The notes beneath the pieces were generated by a model, which ran no database searches, was not told the origin of the DNA, and worked only from the letters and a program-made list of their open reading frames with translations. This document shows positions 8,501-20,297 of a stretch of 64,000 nt of DNA, one piece after another. Each line of letters starts with the position of its first letter. The stretch's first letter is position 1. This stretch comes from Nematostella vectensis (lineage: Eukaryota > Cnidaria > Anthozoa > Actiniaria > Edwardsiidae). The stretch is from positions 1,500,699 to 1,564,698 of the forward strand of contig NC_064041.1 in assembly GCF_932526225.1 (NCBI RefSeq), in the 5' to 3' direction. The translations under genes were made by a program, and so were the position numbers.

Positions 8501-11076
8501 TTAACTTAATATATTAAAAACCGTCGGCCATTTAGTCCATCGAGACCTTTTCCCGGCTGTCGGGCATGTGGCCACTGCGTTTCGGATTAGGGTTGAAAAT
8601 GTTTTTTTCACTGAGTTCAATTTTCAACACAAATGTATTTTTTTTTTAATTTTTTTTTTTAAAGAAATCGCTGACAAAGTATCCTAATTCCTGTGCTCGA
8701 TCGAGCGGATGGATTAATTTGTTTGCAATCAAGCAAGTAATCTGATTCATATCCATCCTTCTTAGCCAAATATACAAAGAATTTTTATTCAGGTAATGAG
8801 TGTATTATCTGCCCTCTCGCCAGATTTCATTGTAACTAAAACAATAAAAACGCATATTATTTTGTTTTTGTGTTGGTTGGGCTTGCTGTGTCGGCTGTAA
8901 GCTGGGACTAGCGCACCTTCCTCGTTTCTTGCTTTTTCTTCTGTGTCCAACTGTTTTGCCATCCCTTACATCTGGACGATAAATTGGAGGTATTTTCTAT
9001 CATAAACCGTAAGTATTTTACCTAGAACCCAACTGCACTCTATTCTCAAACGGATCAGTCATCAAATTACCATGTTTTATTGTCTAGAGGTATTTCTAGC
9101 GTTTAAAATACATTAAAAGCTCGCAAAAAAACATGAAAATATGTCGGCCGATTTTACGAAATCCATTGCTTACTCATATTTTATGTCAAATCAGTGGGAT
9201 CCTCTTAGAGCTTATTAGAAATGCTTGAAAAATATCAAATGTTCTCTTTTTATAAAGTGTATTTTTATAAACATTTCACTTGGCTGCACCTGTCGTTTTC
9301 CTAGACTTTGCTGTTTTTCGCGCCTTATTTCTGTTGAGATTTGACCGCGTGAGAGGACAAAATTTTACCCGAAGAAAATTACATCTAAATCATCTGTGAT
9401 CATTTTCTTGAGAGGACTGACTTTATATTGAATTTATAACGTACCAGCAGAAACAGACTAACAAAACAGACGCATTTCTGTTTTATGATTAGTTGTGATT
9501 TTAATTATTAAAATAAGCTTACTTCATGTTCATAAGCGTGGCAACAAAGCAAAATCTAACAAATTTCTGTTTTCAGTTTAAGATTATTTTTATTTCTGCC
9601 CTCAGAAAAAATGAGCGGAACCTGTTGGGGACTCAAAAGTAGACATAAAAATTTCGACCAACTGCTATCCCTTAGGGGGTGTTTAAGGTTTTTTTTGCAA
9701 TTGTGTGTATTTCTCACGCTAATAGTCGCCTGAAATGTATTACAATAATGAACCACAAGTCAACTGATCGGTTAATACATTTGGCTTTATTGTTGGTAAC
9801 AATACAATGTGTCCATCTGCCAATTAGAACGGCAGAAAGGTGTGCTTGATGATGATGTCACAAGGACCGCAATACAATTCAGGAATACTAAAAATGTTTT
9901 TGTTTTATACTGCTATCTCTTAGGGTTAAAAATTCCCTCAACCACACCCAATTTGCCAATTCTTAGGGGTAAGAATTTGCTGTTGACCAGACCCAAAGTG
10001 CCTTTCCTTTAAATTGATTTTGCCAACGATCACCACCATCTGTTTTTGTCAGTTTGAGTCCCCCCCCAGCATTTGAATCCAATTGAAGCGTAACCCTTTA
10101 ACCAATTTTTAAATTGTCAAGAACACAATGTCAATAACTATTCAGTCTCATTTGAAACGTGGGATGTAGAAGATTTACCCCTGTATTTCTCATTTTTTTT
10201 TAGATAAGTTTAAACATAAGTTTTTAAAATTTGATATATATGTTGCCCACCCCCTGCTATGGCCCTGGAAGCTAAACTGTATGTTGGTGAATTTGAAATT
10301 ATGTTGGGTTCCATGAGATATTTATTTTTTTGAGAATTATGAGTTAAGCTGTTGAAGAATGTTGTATCAATACTTACAGTGATTGCAAATATTATCTCAT
10401 ATTTTTTGTGTGTTTTTGATTTAGGGTTAATATAATGGATCCTGCAAAAAAGTGAATCTAAAAATATTTTTTGGAAAAGAAGCTGTACTTAAGGTTAATT
10501 TGATATTGTCACAAGGTGATGGGTCCTGTTCTGGTTCCGATTCAAAATACTGTAAATGCTTCCAGTAAGCAGCCTGCTTCCAGCCATAAAATATAAAGTG
10601 TCCTCCTCAAATGTGTGAGTCCTGATCCCTCAGAGACATTAGGATGACAGAAAACATTTTTAGCACCACCATTTTTTATACCCGATCTCGTACACCTGCG
10701 TCACAGACGCACTAATTCACAGCATTTCAAAGCTCAGAAACGATTCGAACGTTATTAAAATGCTGGCATTATTTTCTTGGTGTTTTGGTGATGGTAGAGA
10801 AAGGCGACCCATTATGTACTGTATTGTTTTGGTTATGATCAGTCTAACAGGAACTGATGTAAGATTGGTTGTCTACCAAAGACCAGTCGTTATGCATAAA
10901 CGACATGCACAGGATACACATGTGACTAAAACAGGTATAATATCAATCAACGAAAGACGTCTATGATAGGACTCAACTTGAGAGATTTATGAAATTTGTA
11001 AACTTGAAGGTGGGAGCCCCCATTTCAAAAAGATTATATTAACTGTAACTTTTTACATTGTTTTAATTGTTGGCAG
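5570..11076. other. AT-rich non-coding stretch
   Basis: No convincing gene. It contains an isolated minus-strand open frame at 5763-6083, a dispersed repeat copy (about 7015-7105) resembling 48415-48505, poly-T runs near 8639-8662 and two copies of a short repeated phrase built on CTATCCCTTAGGGGGTG (9663-9679; a weaker one at about 9915). The 3' end is presumably the intron or 5' flank of the cofilin exon at 11077. Confidence 0.6.
5763..6083 (-). CDS. Unidentified 106-codon frame, possibly a retroelement gag start
   Basis: The frame begins MDASEKPQETEVAESLTEAI at 6083, giving a plausible amphipathic helix, then turns Pro/Ser/Thr rich. From about 5930 an alternative frame rich in Ser, Pro, Thr and Met (AQVPTSSLPVFPTSGFSTD) looks more protein-like. 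A short helical start followed by a Ser/Pro-rich stretch resembles the first ORF of cnidarian DIRS-type retroelements. No other retroelement domain lies within several kb, so this could equally be an isolated fragment or chance. Confidence 0.25.
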   Translation of the reverse strand: MDASEKPQETEVAESLTEAIRQAVRDEIAARIALNPIQPVATSSTVEAPPGGPELTTSCHKVAPEHLHHECFHGPLLACSGPYKLFAGFSDLWLFNRLAVWALRFY

Positions 11077-11372
11077 ATCATGTCTATGTCAGGCATCAAG
11101 ATCGATGACGAGAGTCTTCTCCTCTATCAGACCATGCAAGGCAAGGAGAAATCTCACAAATTTGCAACTTTTAAAATATCTGATGATGGAAAGATGGTGG
11201 TCATTGACCACATATTGAAGAGGGTCGACACACACACGAGAGAGGAGGACCGTGCAATTTTTGACCAGATGCTGGAAAAGCTGAGTGATAGTGAACCACG
11301 GTACATCCTCTATGACCTGAATTTCCCCCGCAAGGATGGGCGAGCATTCCATTACCTTGTGTACATATTTTG
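11077..11372 (+). CDS. ADF/cofilin coding exon (ADF-H domain, N-terminal two-thirds)
   Basis: After an acceptor (TTGGCAG, ending at 11076) the exon starts with ATC and then ATG at 11080. It encodes MSMSGIKIDDESLLLYQTMQ and continues with KFATFKISDDGKMVVIDH, EEDRAIFDQMLEKL and SEPRYILYDLNFPRKDGR, ending FHYLVYIF at a consensus donor (TTTTG|GTAAGT at 11372/11373). This is an actin-depolymerising factor/cofilin: the N-terminal Ser region and the helix after YILYDLNF bind actin to sever and depolymerise filaments in the cytoplasm. The C-terminal part (about 40-45 residues) should lie in downstream exons, which I could not find in this window. The intron begins with a 6.7-kb satellite. No stop or frameshift is seen, so this is probably a live host gene. 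Confidence 0.9.
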
Positions 11373-11529
11373 GTAAGTGGTTTTATATAGATCTGGTGGG
11401 AGGATAAGAGACATTAAATGAGTGTGTCACGTGGGGGTTCTTCAGGGTAAAAGTTATAGGGATGCCCATCGGGAAACTATGAAAAATACCCCTAAAATAT
11501 ACCTGCACACCAAAAATTGCTGCCCTAAA

Positions 11530-14500
11530 AATACCTCTTAAAAATACCATTTCTAAAAGAAAAGCCTATTTCTTCTCAGGAACCCCCTAAAAATACCTCA
11601 GAAGTTTTAAAAATACCATTTCTAAGAGAAAAGCCTATTTCTTCTCAGAAACCCCCTAAAAATACCTCAGAAGTCTTAAAAATACCATTTCTAAGAGAAA
11701 AGCCTATTTCTTCTCAGGAACCCCCTAAAATACCTCAGAAGTCTTAAAAATACCATTTCTAAGAGAAAAGCCTATTTCTTCTCAGGAACCCCCTAAAAAT
11801 ACCTCAGAAGTCTTAAAAATACCATTTCTAAGAGAAAAGCCTATTTCTTCTCAGAAACCCCCTAAAAATACCTCAGAAGTCTTAAAAATATCATTCCTAA
11901 GAGAAAAGCCTATTTCTTCTCAGGAACCCCCTAAAAATACCTCAGAAGTCTTAAAAGTACCATTTCTAAGAGAAAAGCCTATTTCTTCTCAGGAACCCCC
12001 TAAAAATACCTCAGAAGTCTTAAAAATACCATTTCTACAAGAAAAGCCTATTTCTTCTCAGGAACCCCCTAAAAGTACCTCATAAGTCTTAAAAATACCA
12101 TTTCTAAGAGAAAAGCCTATTTCTTCTCAGAAACCCCCTAAAAGTACCTCAGAAGTCTTAAAAATACCATTTCTAAGAGAAAAGCCTATTTCTTCTCAGG
12201 AACCCCTAAAAATACATCAGAAGTCTTAAAAATACCATTTCTACAAGAAAAGCCTATTTCTTCTCAGGAACCCCCTAAAAGTACCTCAGAAGTCTTAAAA
12301 ATACCATTTCTAAGAGAAAAGCCTATTTCTTCTCAGAAACCCCCTAAAAGTACCTCAGAAGTCTTAAAAATACCATTTCTAAGAGAAAAGCCTATTTCTT
12401 CTCAGGAACCCCTAAAAATACCTCAGAAGTCTTAAAAATACCATTTCTACAAGAAAAGCCTATTTCTTCTCAGGAACCCCCTAAAAATACCTCAGCAGTC
12501 TTAAAAATACCATTTCTAAGAGAAAAGCCTATTTCTTCTCAGGAACCCCCTAAAAATACCTCAGAAGTCTTAAAAATACCATTTCTACAAGAAAAGCCTA
12601 TTTCTTCTCAGGAACCCCCTAAAATTACCTCAGAAGTCTTAAAAGTACCATTTCTAAGAGAAAAGCCTATTCTTCTCAGGAACCCCCTAAAAATACATCA
12701 GAAGTCTTAAAAATACCATTTCTACAAGAAAAGCCTATTTCTTTTCAGGAACCCCCTAAAAGTACCTCATAAGTCTTAAAAATACCATTTCTAAGAGAAA
12801 AGCCTATTTCTTCTCAGAAACCCTCTAAAAGTACCTCAGAAGTCTTAAAAATACCATTTCTAAGAGAAAAGCCTATTTCTTCTCAGGAACCCCTAAAAAT
12901 ACCTCAGAAGTCTTAAAAATACCATTTCTACAAGAAAAGCCTATTTCTTCTCAGGAACCCCCTAAAAATACCTCAGAAGTCTTAAAAATACCATTTCTAA
13001 GAGAAAAGCCTATTTCTTCTCAGGAACCCCCTAAAAGTACCTCATCAGTCTTAAAAATACCATTTCTAAGAGAAAAGCCTATTTCTTCTCAGAAACCCCC
13101 TAAAAGTACCTCAGAAGTCTTAAAAATACCATTTCTAAGAGAAAAGCCTATTTCTTCTCAGGAACCCCTAAAAATACCTCAGAAGTCTTAAAAATACCAT
13201 TTCTACAAGAAAAGCCTATTTCTTCTCAGGAACCCCCTAAAAATACCTCAGCAGTCTTAAAAATACCATTTCTAAGAGAAAAGCCTATTTCTTCTCAGAA
13301 ACCCCCTAAAAGTACCTCAGAAGTTTTAAAAATACCATTTCTAAGAGAAAAGCCTATTTCTTCTCAGGAACCCCTAAAAATACCTCAGAAGTCTTAAAAA
13401 TACCATTTCTACAAGAAAAGCCTATTTCTTCCCAGGAACCCCCTAAAAGTACCTCAGAAGTCTTAAAAATACCATTTCTAAGAGAAAAGCCTATTTCTTC
13501 TCAGGAACCTCCTAAAAATACCTCAGAAGTCTTAAAAATACCATTTCTAAGAGAAAAGCCTATTTCTTCTCAGGAACCTCCTAAAAATACCTCAGAAGTC
13601 TTAAAAATACCATTTCTACAAGAAAAGCCTATTTCTTCTCAGGAACCCCCTAAAAATACCTCATAAGTCTTAAAAATACAATTTCTAAGAGAAAAGCCTA
13701 TTTCTTCTCAGGAACCCCCTAAAAATACCTCAGAAGTCTTAAAAATACCATTTCTAAGAGAAAAGCCTATTTCTTTTCAGGAACCCCCTAAAAATACCTC
13801 AGAAGTCTTAAAAATACCATTTCTAAGAGGAAAGCCTATTTCTTCTCAGGAACCCCCTAAAAATACCTCAGGAGTTTTAAAAATACCATTTCTAAGAGAA
13901 AAGCCTATTTCTTCTCAGGAACCCCTAAAAATACCTCAGGAGTCTTAAAAATACCATTTCTAAGAGAAAAGCCTATTTCTTCTCAGGAACCCCCTAAAAA
14001 TACCTCAGAAGTCTTAAAAATACCATTTCTAAGAGGAAAGCCTATTTCTTCTCAGGAACCCCCTTAAAATACCTCAGGAGTTTTAAAAATACCATTTCTA
14101 AGAGAAAAGCCTATTTCTTCTCAGGAACCCCTAAAAATACCTCAGGGTCTTAAAAATACCATTTCTAAGAGAAAAGCCTATTCTTCTCAGGAACCCCCTA
14201 AAAATACATCAGAAGTCTTAAAAATACCATTTCTACAAGAAAAGCCTATTTCTTTTCAGGAACCCCCTAAAAGTACCTCATAAGTCTTAAAAATACCATT
14301 TCTAAGAGAAAAGCCTATTTCTTCTCAGAAACCCTCTAAAAGTACCTCAGAAGTCTTAAAAATACCATTTCTAAGAGAAAAGCCTATTTCTTCTCAGGAA
14401 CCCCTAAAAATACCTCAGAAGTCTTAAAAATACCATTTCTACAAGAAAAGCCTATTTCTTCTCAGGAACCCCCTAAAAATACCTCAGAAGTCTTAAAAAT

Positions 14501-17500
14501 ACCATTTCTACAAGAAAAGCCTATTTCTTCTCAGGAACCCCCTAAAAGTACCTCATAAGTCTTAAAAATACCATTTCTAAGAGAAAAGCCTATTTCTTCT
14601 CAGAAACCCCCTAAAAGTACCTCAGAAGTCTTAAAAATACCATTTCTAAGAGAAAAGCCTATTTCTTCTCAGGAACCCCTAAAAATACCTCAGAAGTCTT
14701 AAAAATACCATTTCTACAAGAAAAGCCTATTTCTTCTCAGGAACCCCCTAAAAATACCTCAGAAGTCTTAAAAATACCATTTCTAAGAGAAAAGCCTATT
14801 TCTTCTCAGAAACCCCCTAAAAGTACCTCAGAAGTCTTAAAAATACCATTTCTAAGAGAAAAGCCTATTTCTTCTCAGGAACCCCTAAAAATACCTCAGA
14901 AGTCTTAAAAATACCATTTCTACAAGAAAAGCCTATTTCTTCTCAGGAACCCCCTAAAAGTACCTCAGAAGTCTTAAAAATACCATTTCTAAAAGAAAAG
15001 GCTATTTCTTCTCAGGAACCCCTTAAAATACCTCAGAAGTCTTAAAATACCATTTCTAAGAGAAAAGCCTATTTCTTCTCAGGACCCCCCTAAAAATACC
15101 TCAGAAGTCTTAAAAATACCATTTCTAAGAGAAAAGCCTATTTCTTCTCAGGAACCCCCTAAAAATACCTCAGCAGTCTTAAAAATACCATTTCTACAAG
15201 AAAAGCCTATTTCTTCTCAGGAACCCCCTAAAATTACCTTAGAAGTCTTAAAAGTACCATTTCTAAGAGAAAAGCCTATTCTTCTCAGGAACCCCCTAAA
15301 AATACATCAGAAGTCTTAAAAATACCATTTCTAAGAGAAAAGGCTATTTCTTCTCAGGAACCCCTTAAAATACCTCAGAAGTCTTAAAATACCATTTCTA
15401 AGAGAAAAGCCTATTTCTTCTCAGAAACCCCCTAAAAATACCTCAGAAGTCTTAAAAATACCATTTCTACAAGAAAAGCCTATTTCTTCTCAGGAACCCA
15501 CTAAAAGTACCTCAGAAGTCTTAAAAATACCATTTCTAAGAGAAAAGCCTATTTCTTCTCAGAAACCCCCTAAAAGTAACTCAGAAGTCTTAAAAATACC
15601 ATTTCTAAGAGAAAAGCCTATTTCTTCTCAGGAACCCCTAAAAATACCTCAGAAGTCTTAAAAATACCATTTCTACAAGAAAAGCCTATTTCCTCTCAGG
15701 AACCCACTAAAAGTACCTCAGAAGTCTTAAAAATACCATTTCTAAGAGAAAAGCCTATTTCTTCTCAGAAACCCCTAAAAGTAACTCAGAAGTCTTAAAA
15801 ATACCATTTCTAAGAGAAAAGCCTATTTCTTCTCAGGAACCCCTAAAAATACCTCAGAAGTCTTAAAATACCATTTCTAAGAGAAAAGCCTATTTCTTCT
15901 CAGGAACCCCTAAAAATACCTCAGAAGTCTTAAAAATACCATTTCTACAAGAAAAGCCTATTTCTTCTCAGGAACCCCCTAAAAATACCTCAGAAGTCTT
16001 AAAAATACCATTTCTACAAGAAAAAGCCTATTTCTTCTCAGGAACCCCCTAAAAGTACCTCATCAGTCTTAAAAATACCATTTCTAAGAGAAAAGCCTAT
16101 TTCTTCTCAGAAACCCCCTAAAAGTACCTCAGAAGTCTTAAAAATACCATTTCTAAGAGAAAAGCCTATTTCTTCTAAGGAACCCCTAAAAATACCTCAG
16201 AAGTCTTAAAAATACCATTTCTACAAGAAAAGCCTATTTCTTCTCAGGAACCCCCTAAAAATACCTCAGCAGTCTTAAAAATACCATTTCTAAGAGAAAA
16301 GCCTATTTCTTCTCAGAAACCCCCTAAAAGTACCTCAGAAGTCTTAAAAATACCATTTCTAAGAGAAAAGCCTATTTCTTCTCAGGAACCCCTAAAAATA
16401 CCTCAGAAGTCTTAAAAATACCATTTCTACAAGAAAAGCCTATTTCTTCCCAGGAACCCCCTAAAAGTACCTCAGAAGTCTTAAAAATACCATTTCTAAG
16501 AGAAAAGCCTATTTCTTCTCAGGAACCTCCTAAAAATACCTCAGAAGTCTTAAAAATACCATTTCTAAGAGAAAAGCCTATTTCTTCTCAGGAACCTCCT
16601 AAAAATACCTCAGAAGTCTTAAAAATACCATTTCTACAAGAAAAGCCTATTTCTTCTCAGGAACCCCCTAAAAATACCTCATAAGTCTTAAAAATACAAT
16701 TTCTAAGAGAAAAGCCTATTTCTTCTCAGGAACCCCCTAAAAAATACCTCAGAAGTCTTAAAATACCATTTCTAAAGAGAAAAGCCTATTTCTTCTCAGG
16801 ACCCCCTAAAAATACCTCAGGAGTTTTAAAAATACCATTTCTAAGAGAAAAGCCTATTTCTTCTCAGGAACCCCTAAAAATACCTCAGGAGTCTTAAAAA
16901 TACCATTTCTAAGAGAAAAGCCTATTTCTTCTCAGGAACCCCTAAAAATACCTCAGAAGTCTTAAAAATACCATTTCTAAGAGGAAAGCCTATTTCTTCT
17001 CAGGAACCCCCTTAAAATACCTCAGGAGTTTTAAAAATACCATTTCTAAGAGAAAAGCCTATTTCTTCTCAGGAACCCCTAAAAATACCTCAGGGTCTTA
17101 AAAATACCATTTCTAAGAGAAAAGCCTATTCTTCTCAGGAACCCCCTAAAAATACATCAGAAGTCTTAAAAATACCATTTCTACAAGAAAAGCCTATTTC
17201 TTTTCAGGAACCCCCTAAAAGTACCTCATAAGTCTTAAAAATACCATTTCTAAGAGAAAAGCCTATTTCTTCTCAGAAACCCTCTAAAAGTACCTCAGAA
17301 GTCTTAAAAATACCATTTCTAAGAGAAAAGCCTATTTCTTCTCAGGAACCCCTAAAAATACCTCAGAAGTCTTAAAATACCATTTCTACAAGAAAAGCCT
17401 ATTTCTTCTCAGGAACCCCCTAAAAATACCTCAGAAGTCTTAAAAATACCATTTCTACAAGAAAAGCCTATTTCTTCTCAGGAACCCCCTAAAAGTACCT

Positions 17501-18195
17501 CATAAGTCTTAAAAATACCATTTCTAAGAGAAAAGCCTATTTCTTCTCAGAAACCCCCTAAAAGTACCTCAGAAGTCTTAAAAATACCATTTCTAAGAGA
17601 AAAGCCTATTTCTTCTCAGGAACCCCTAAAAATACCTCAGAAGTCTTAAAAATACCATTTCTACAAGAAAAGCCTATTTCTTCTCAGGAACCCCCTAAAA
17701 ATACCTCAGAAGTCTTAAAAATACCATTTCTAAGAGAAAAGCCTATTTCTTCTCAGAAACCCCTAAAAGTACCTCAGAAGTCTTAAAAATACCATTTCTA
17801 AGAGAAAAGCCTATTTCTTCTCAGGAACCCCTAAAAGTACCTCAGAAGTCTTAAAAATACCATTTCTACAAGAAAAGCCTATTTCTTCTCAGGAACCCCC
17901 TAAAAGTACCTCAGAAGTCTTAAAAATACCATTTCTAAAAGAAAAGGCTATTTCTTCTCAGGAACCCCTTAAAATACCTCAGAAGTCTTAAAAATACCAT
18001 TTCTAAGAGAAAAGCCTATTTCTTCTCAGGAACCCCCTAAAAATACCTCAGAAGTCTTAAAAATACCATTTCTAAGAGAAAAGCCTATTTCTTCTCAGGA
18101 ACCCCTAAAAATACCTCAGCAGTCTTAAAAATACCATTTCTACAAGAAAAGCCTATTTCTTCTCAGGAACCCCCTAAAATTACCTTAGAAGTCTT
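11530..18195 (+). repeat. 69-bp satellite array (about 95 units) in the cofilin intron
   Basis: The unit is close to 69 bp and includes TTTCTAAGAGAAAAGCCTAT, then TTCTTCTCAGGAACCCCC, then TAAAAATACCTCAGAAGTCT. Variant units (CTACAAG for CTAAGAG, AAAGTACC for AAATACC, CATAAG for CAGAAG) recur in blocks. The block carrying TTCCCAGG and AACCTCC at about 13430-13580 reappears at about 16447-16600, roughly 3.02 kb later, giving a higher-order repeat. The array ends in the sequence gap, so its true length is unknown. Each unit contains a branch-point-like TTCTAAG, a pyrimidine tract and CAG|G, which is a good 3' splice-site consensus in the sense orientation of the gene. Confidence 0.95.
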
Positions 18196-18395
18196 NNNNN
18201 NNNNNNNNNNNNNNNNNNNNNNNNNNNNNNNNNNNNNNNNNNNNNNNNNNNNNNNNNNNNNNNNNNNNNNNNNNNNNNNNNNNNNNNNNNNNNNNNNNNN
18301 NNNNNNNNNNNNNNNNNNNNNNNNNNNNNNNNNNNNNNNNNNNNNNNNNNNNNNNNNNNNNNNNNNNNNNNNNNNNNNNNNNNNNNNNNNNNNNN
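18196..18395. other. Assembly gap (200 N)
   Basis: Exactly 200 N immediately after a satellite unit. The round size suggests a gap of unknown length caused by the collapsed satellite. Sequence on the far side is not satellite. Confidence 0.95.
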
Positions 18396-18496
18396 GTGGT
18401 CACCTAAGGGGTGGGGGGCTAAGGGGGGGGACCCTAGACGACAGCTACGACACTTACAACTGTTACTAGACTTGTCCCCAGGCGTCTTGTGACAAC

Positions 18497-18570
18497 ACAT
18501 GGCAAAACACATGGCAAAACGCATGGCAAAACGCACGGCAAAACACATGGCAAAACACATGGCAAAACGC
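18497..18570 (+). repeat. 12-bp tandem repeat, six units
   Basis: Six units of the type AACACATGGCAA with single-base variants (CGCATGG, CGCACGG). No coding or regulatory role is evident. Confidence 0.8.
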
Positions 18571-18949
18571 TAGCACTTATCTTTTCGAAAGGCGAAAATT
18601 GCGACTTTACCTGAACAATTCGAATTGGATTATTGGATTTTTACAAGCAAATATTATATGTTATCAAATCGCTTGTTATACAAAATAAATCTAGCTGTTG
18701 TAGTAAACAAGTTGTCAACAAATATTCACGGATACACTTCATGTGTGTCCCGGACCCTCGCAAAATGTTAAATTTACTCTTGCAAGGGTCGGATACAGGG
18801 GGGGGGATTGGGTGGATAACAAAACAAAACAAAATTCCCAATTTTGCGCTGATTGTCGACAAAACAATGCTGAGAGAAGGCGGGTGACGCGACAAATCCA
18901 ATACAGAATAAAGTATCATAGATCCATGTGATCTACCAAGAATCCCTGA

Positions 18950-19015
18950 ATCAGAAGAAGCCGTCCATCCAGCCATTATCCACCCCCCATTTTGAAATCG
19001 GGGATCCGCCCCTGG
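18950..19015 (-). repeat. hAT-like terminal fragment
   Basis: The minus strand reads GGGGCGGATCCCCGATTTC followed by a G-rich run, which resembles the CAGGGGCGGATC-type ends of cnidarian hAT elements seen again at 49126. Only one end is visible. It abuts the R2-like fragment. Confidence 0.35.
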
Positions 19016-19017
19016 AG

Positions 19018-20085
19018 AAAGGCCTATGATAGCGTGGACCACCGCTAGTTGGAGGAGATATTTTCTGTGAATCATTTCCCGCCCTGGCTTGTAAGGTTGA
19101 TTGGGAGGCTCAGCAGTTCATGGAATACTAAGATCGCAGTGAAAACGGCACAAGGCATAGATCAGAGGCGATCATGTTCAGAAGGGGTTTTCCCCAGGGC
19201 GAGGCCCTTTGTCCGAGGCTCTTTACGCTGTGTGTGAGCCCGATCACGTGGATGCAACTGAGTGCAACTGAGGGTTATAGGATTTCAAAACCAATCGGAT
19301 CAGATCATCACACACCTGCTCTACATTGATGACCTTAAGATGTACGCTTCGTCTGAGGAGACTTGGTGGGCGAGGGCTCAAGGGCGTGGAACGAGAGTAT
19401 AAGCAAACAAAAAGTCAAAGCTGCGGTTAAACTATATACCAATAGGGACCCAGCCATGGACGTTGTGCGGAAGTTCGAGACGAAAGCGAAAAGAAGGGGC
19501 GGCGGTCGCTGGTCGAAAATGCAAAGAAATATGCAACTGAGCTCGGGTAGAGTTTGAACCCGTCTCATCCCACACCGACGATGATAAACGACCAAACCAA
19601 GGAAGAGGTGCCAGCTAAGAAGATCGGAGTGGAACTGAAGAATAAAGAAGGATTGTGCTATGGAGAGATTAGCAAGTTTGCAGGGGAAACTTGTCACGCA
19701 AAAGGTGGGATGATGAAGAAACGGGTAGAATGCTTCTCATGTATGTCAGTATGGAAGACTGCACCTACCAATACCATAGCGGGCAAACATGAGCTATATG
19801 AAAAGATGCTACCAACGAAGGCTTATCATAAGGGCAAGACTGGGCTTAACACTGGTGACACTATGTGTCGAATGTGCGGCAAGACGGAAGAGAATCGAGC
19901 TTATGTTCTTGCTTGATGCAGTGCGTTTGCGCAGTCAAAGTACCTGGAACGTCACAACAACGCGTTGAAGATCCTCTACTATCTAAAGTGACCCCTGGTA
20001 TTCTAAAGAACAACCATAGCCTCTCTACGAGAACAACAGAGGGAAGGCATATTGGGACGTTTCTCTGTATGCAGAGGTGGTAGAG
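19018..20085 (+). pseudogene. Decayed R2-like non-LTR retrotransposon
   Basis: Reverse-transcriptase motifs are visible across shifting frames: KAYDSVDH (19020), IFSVNHFPPWLVRLIGRLSS (19060), GFPQGEALCPRLFTLC after several frame changes (about 19185-19240) and LLHIDDLKMYASSE (about 19319-19360), where IDD replaces the usual Y/F-x-DD. Further on, LNTGDTMCRMCGKTEENRAY (about 19845) is followed in other frames by CSAFAQSKYLERHNNALKIL and AYWDVSLYAEVVEM (about 20050). A CxxC zinc motif followed by this tail is characteristic of R2-clade elements, which encode RT plus a restriction-like endonuclease in one protein. Several stops and at least four frame changes, plus an internal deletion between the RT and the C-terminal part, show a dead copy. 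Confidence 0.65.
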
Positions 20086-20297
20086 ATGAAAAAAAAAAAC
20101 GATTATGTCAGAGTGATGTTTACAGAACCTTCCATATTTTAGATATTTTTAGATTCACTTATTTTAATTGCGTAAGAGATAGCAGGAAAGTCATTGAGCT
20201 GCTTTAGCTTGCGAGCCCGCTGTGGAGGGTATACCAACTCCTCCCCCGAAATAAATATACCCAACCCCTCCCCCAAACAATTCTCAAGCCTTTTGAA

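Noticed and set aside
11530..18195. A CRISPR-like array
   Set aside because: Units are contiguous 69-bp repeats with no unique spacers, and the host is a eukaryote.
18180..18560. Open frames spanning the N run
   Set aside because: They exist only because unknown bases contain no stop codon.
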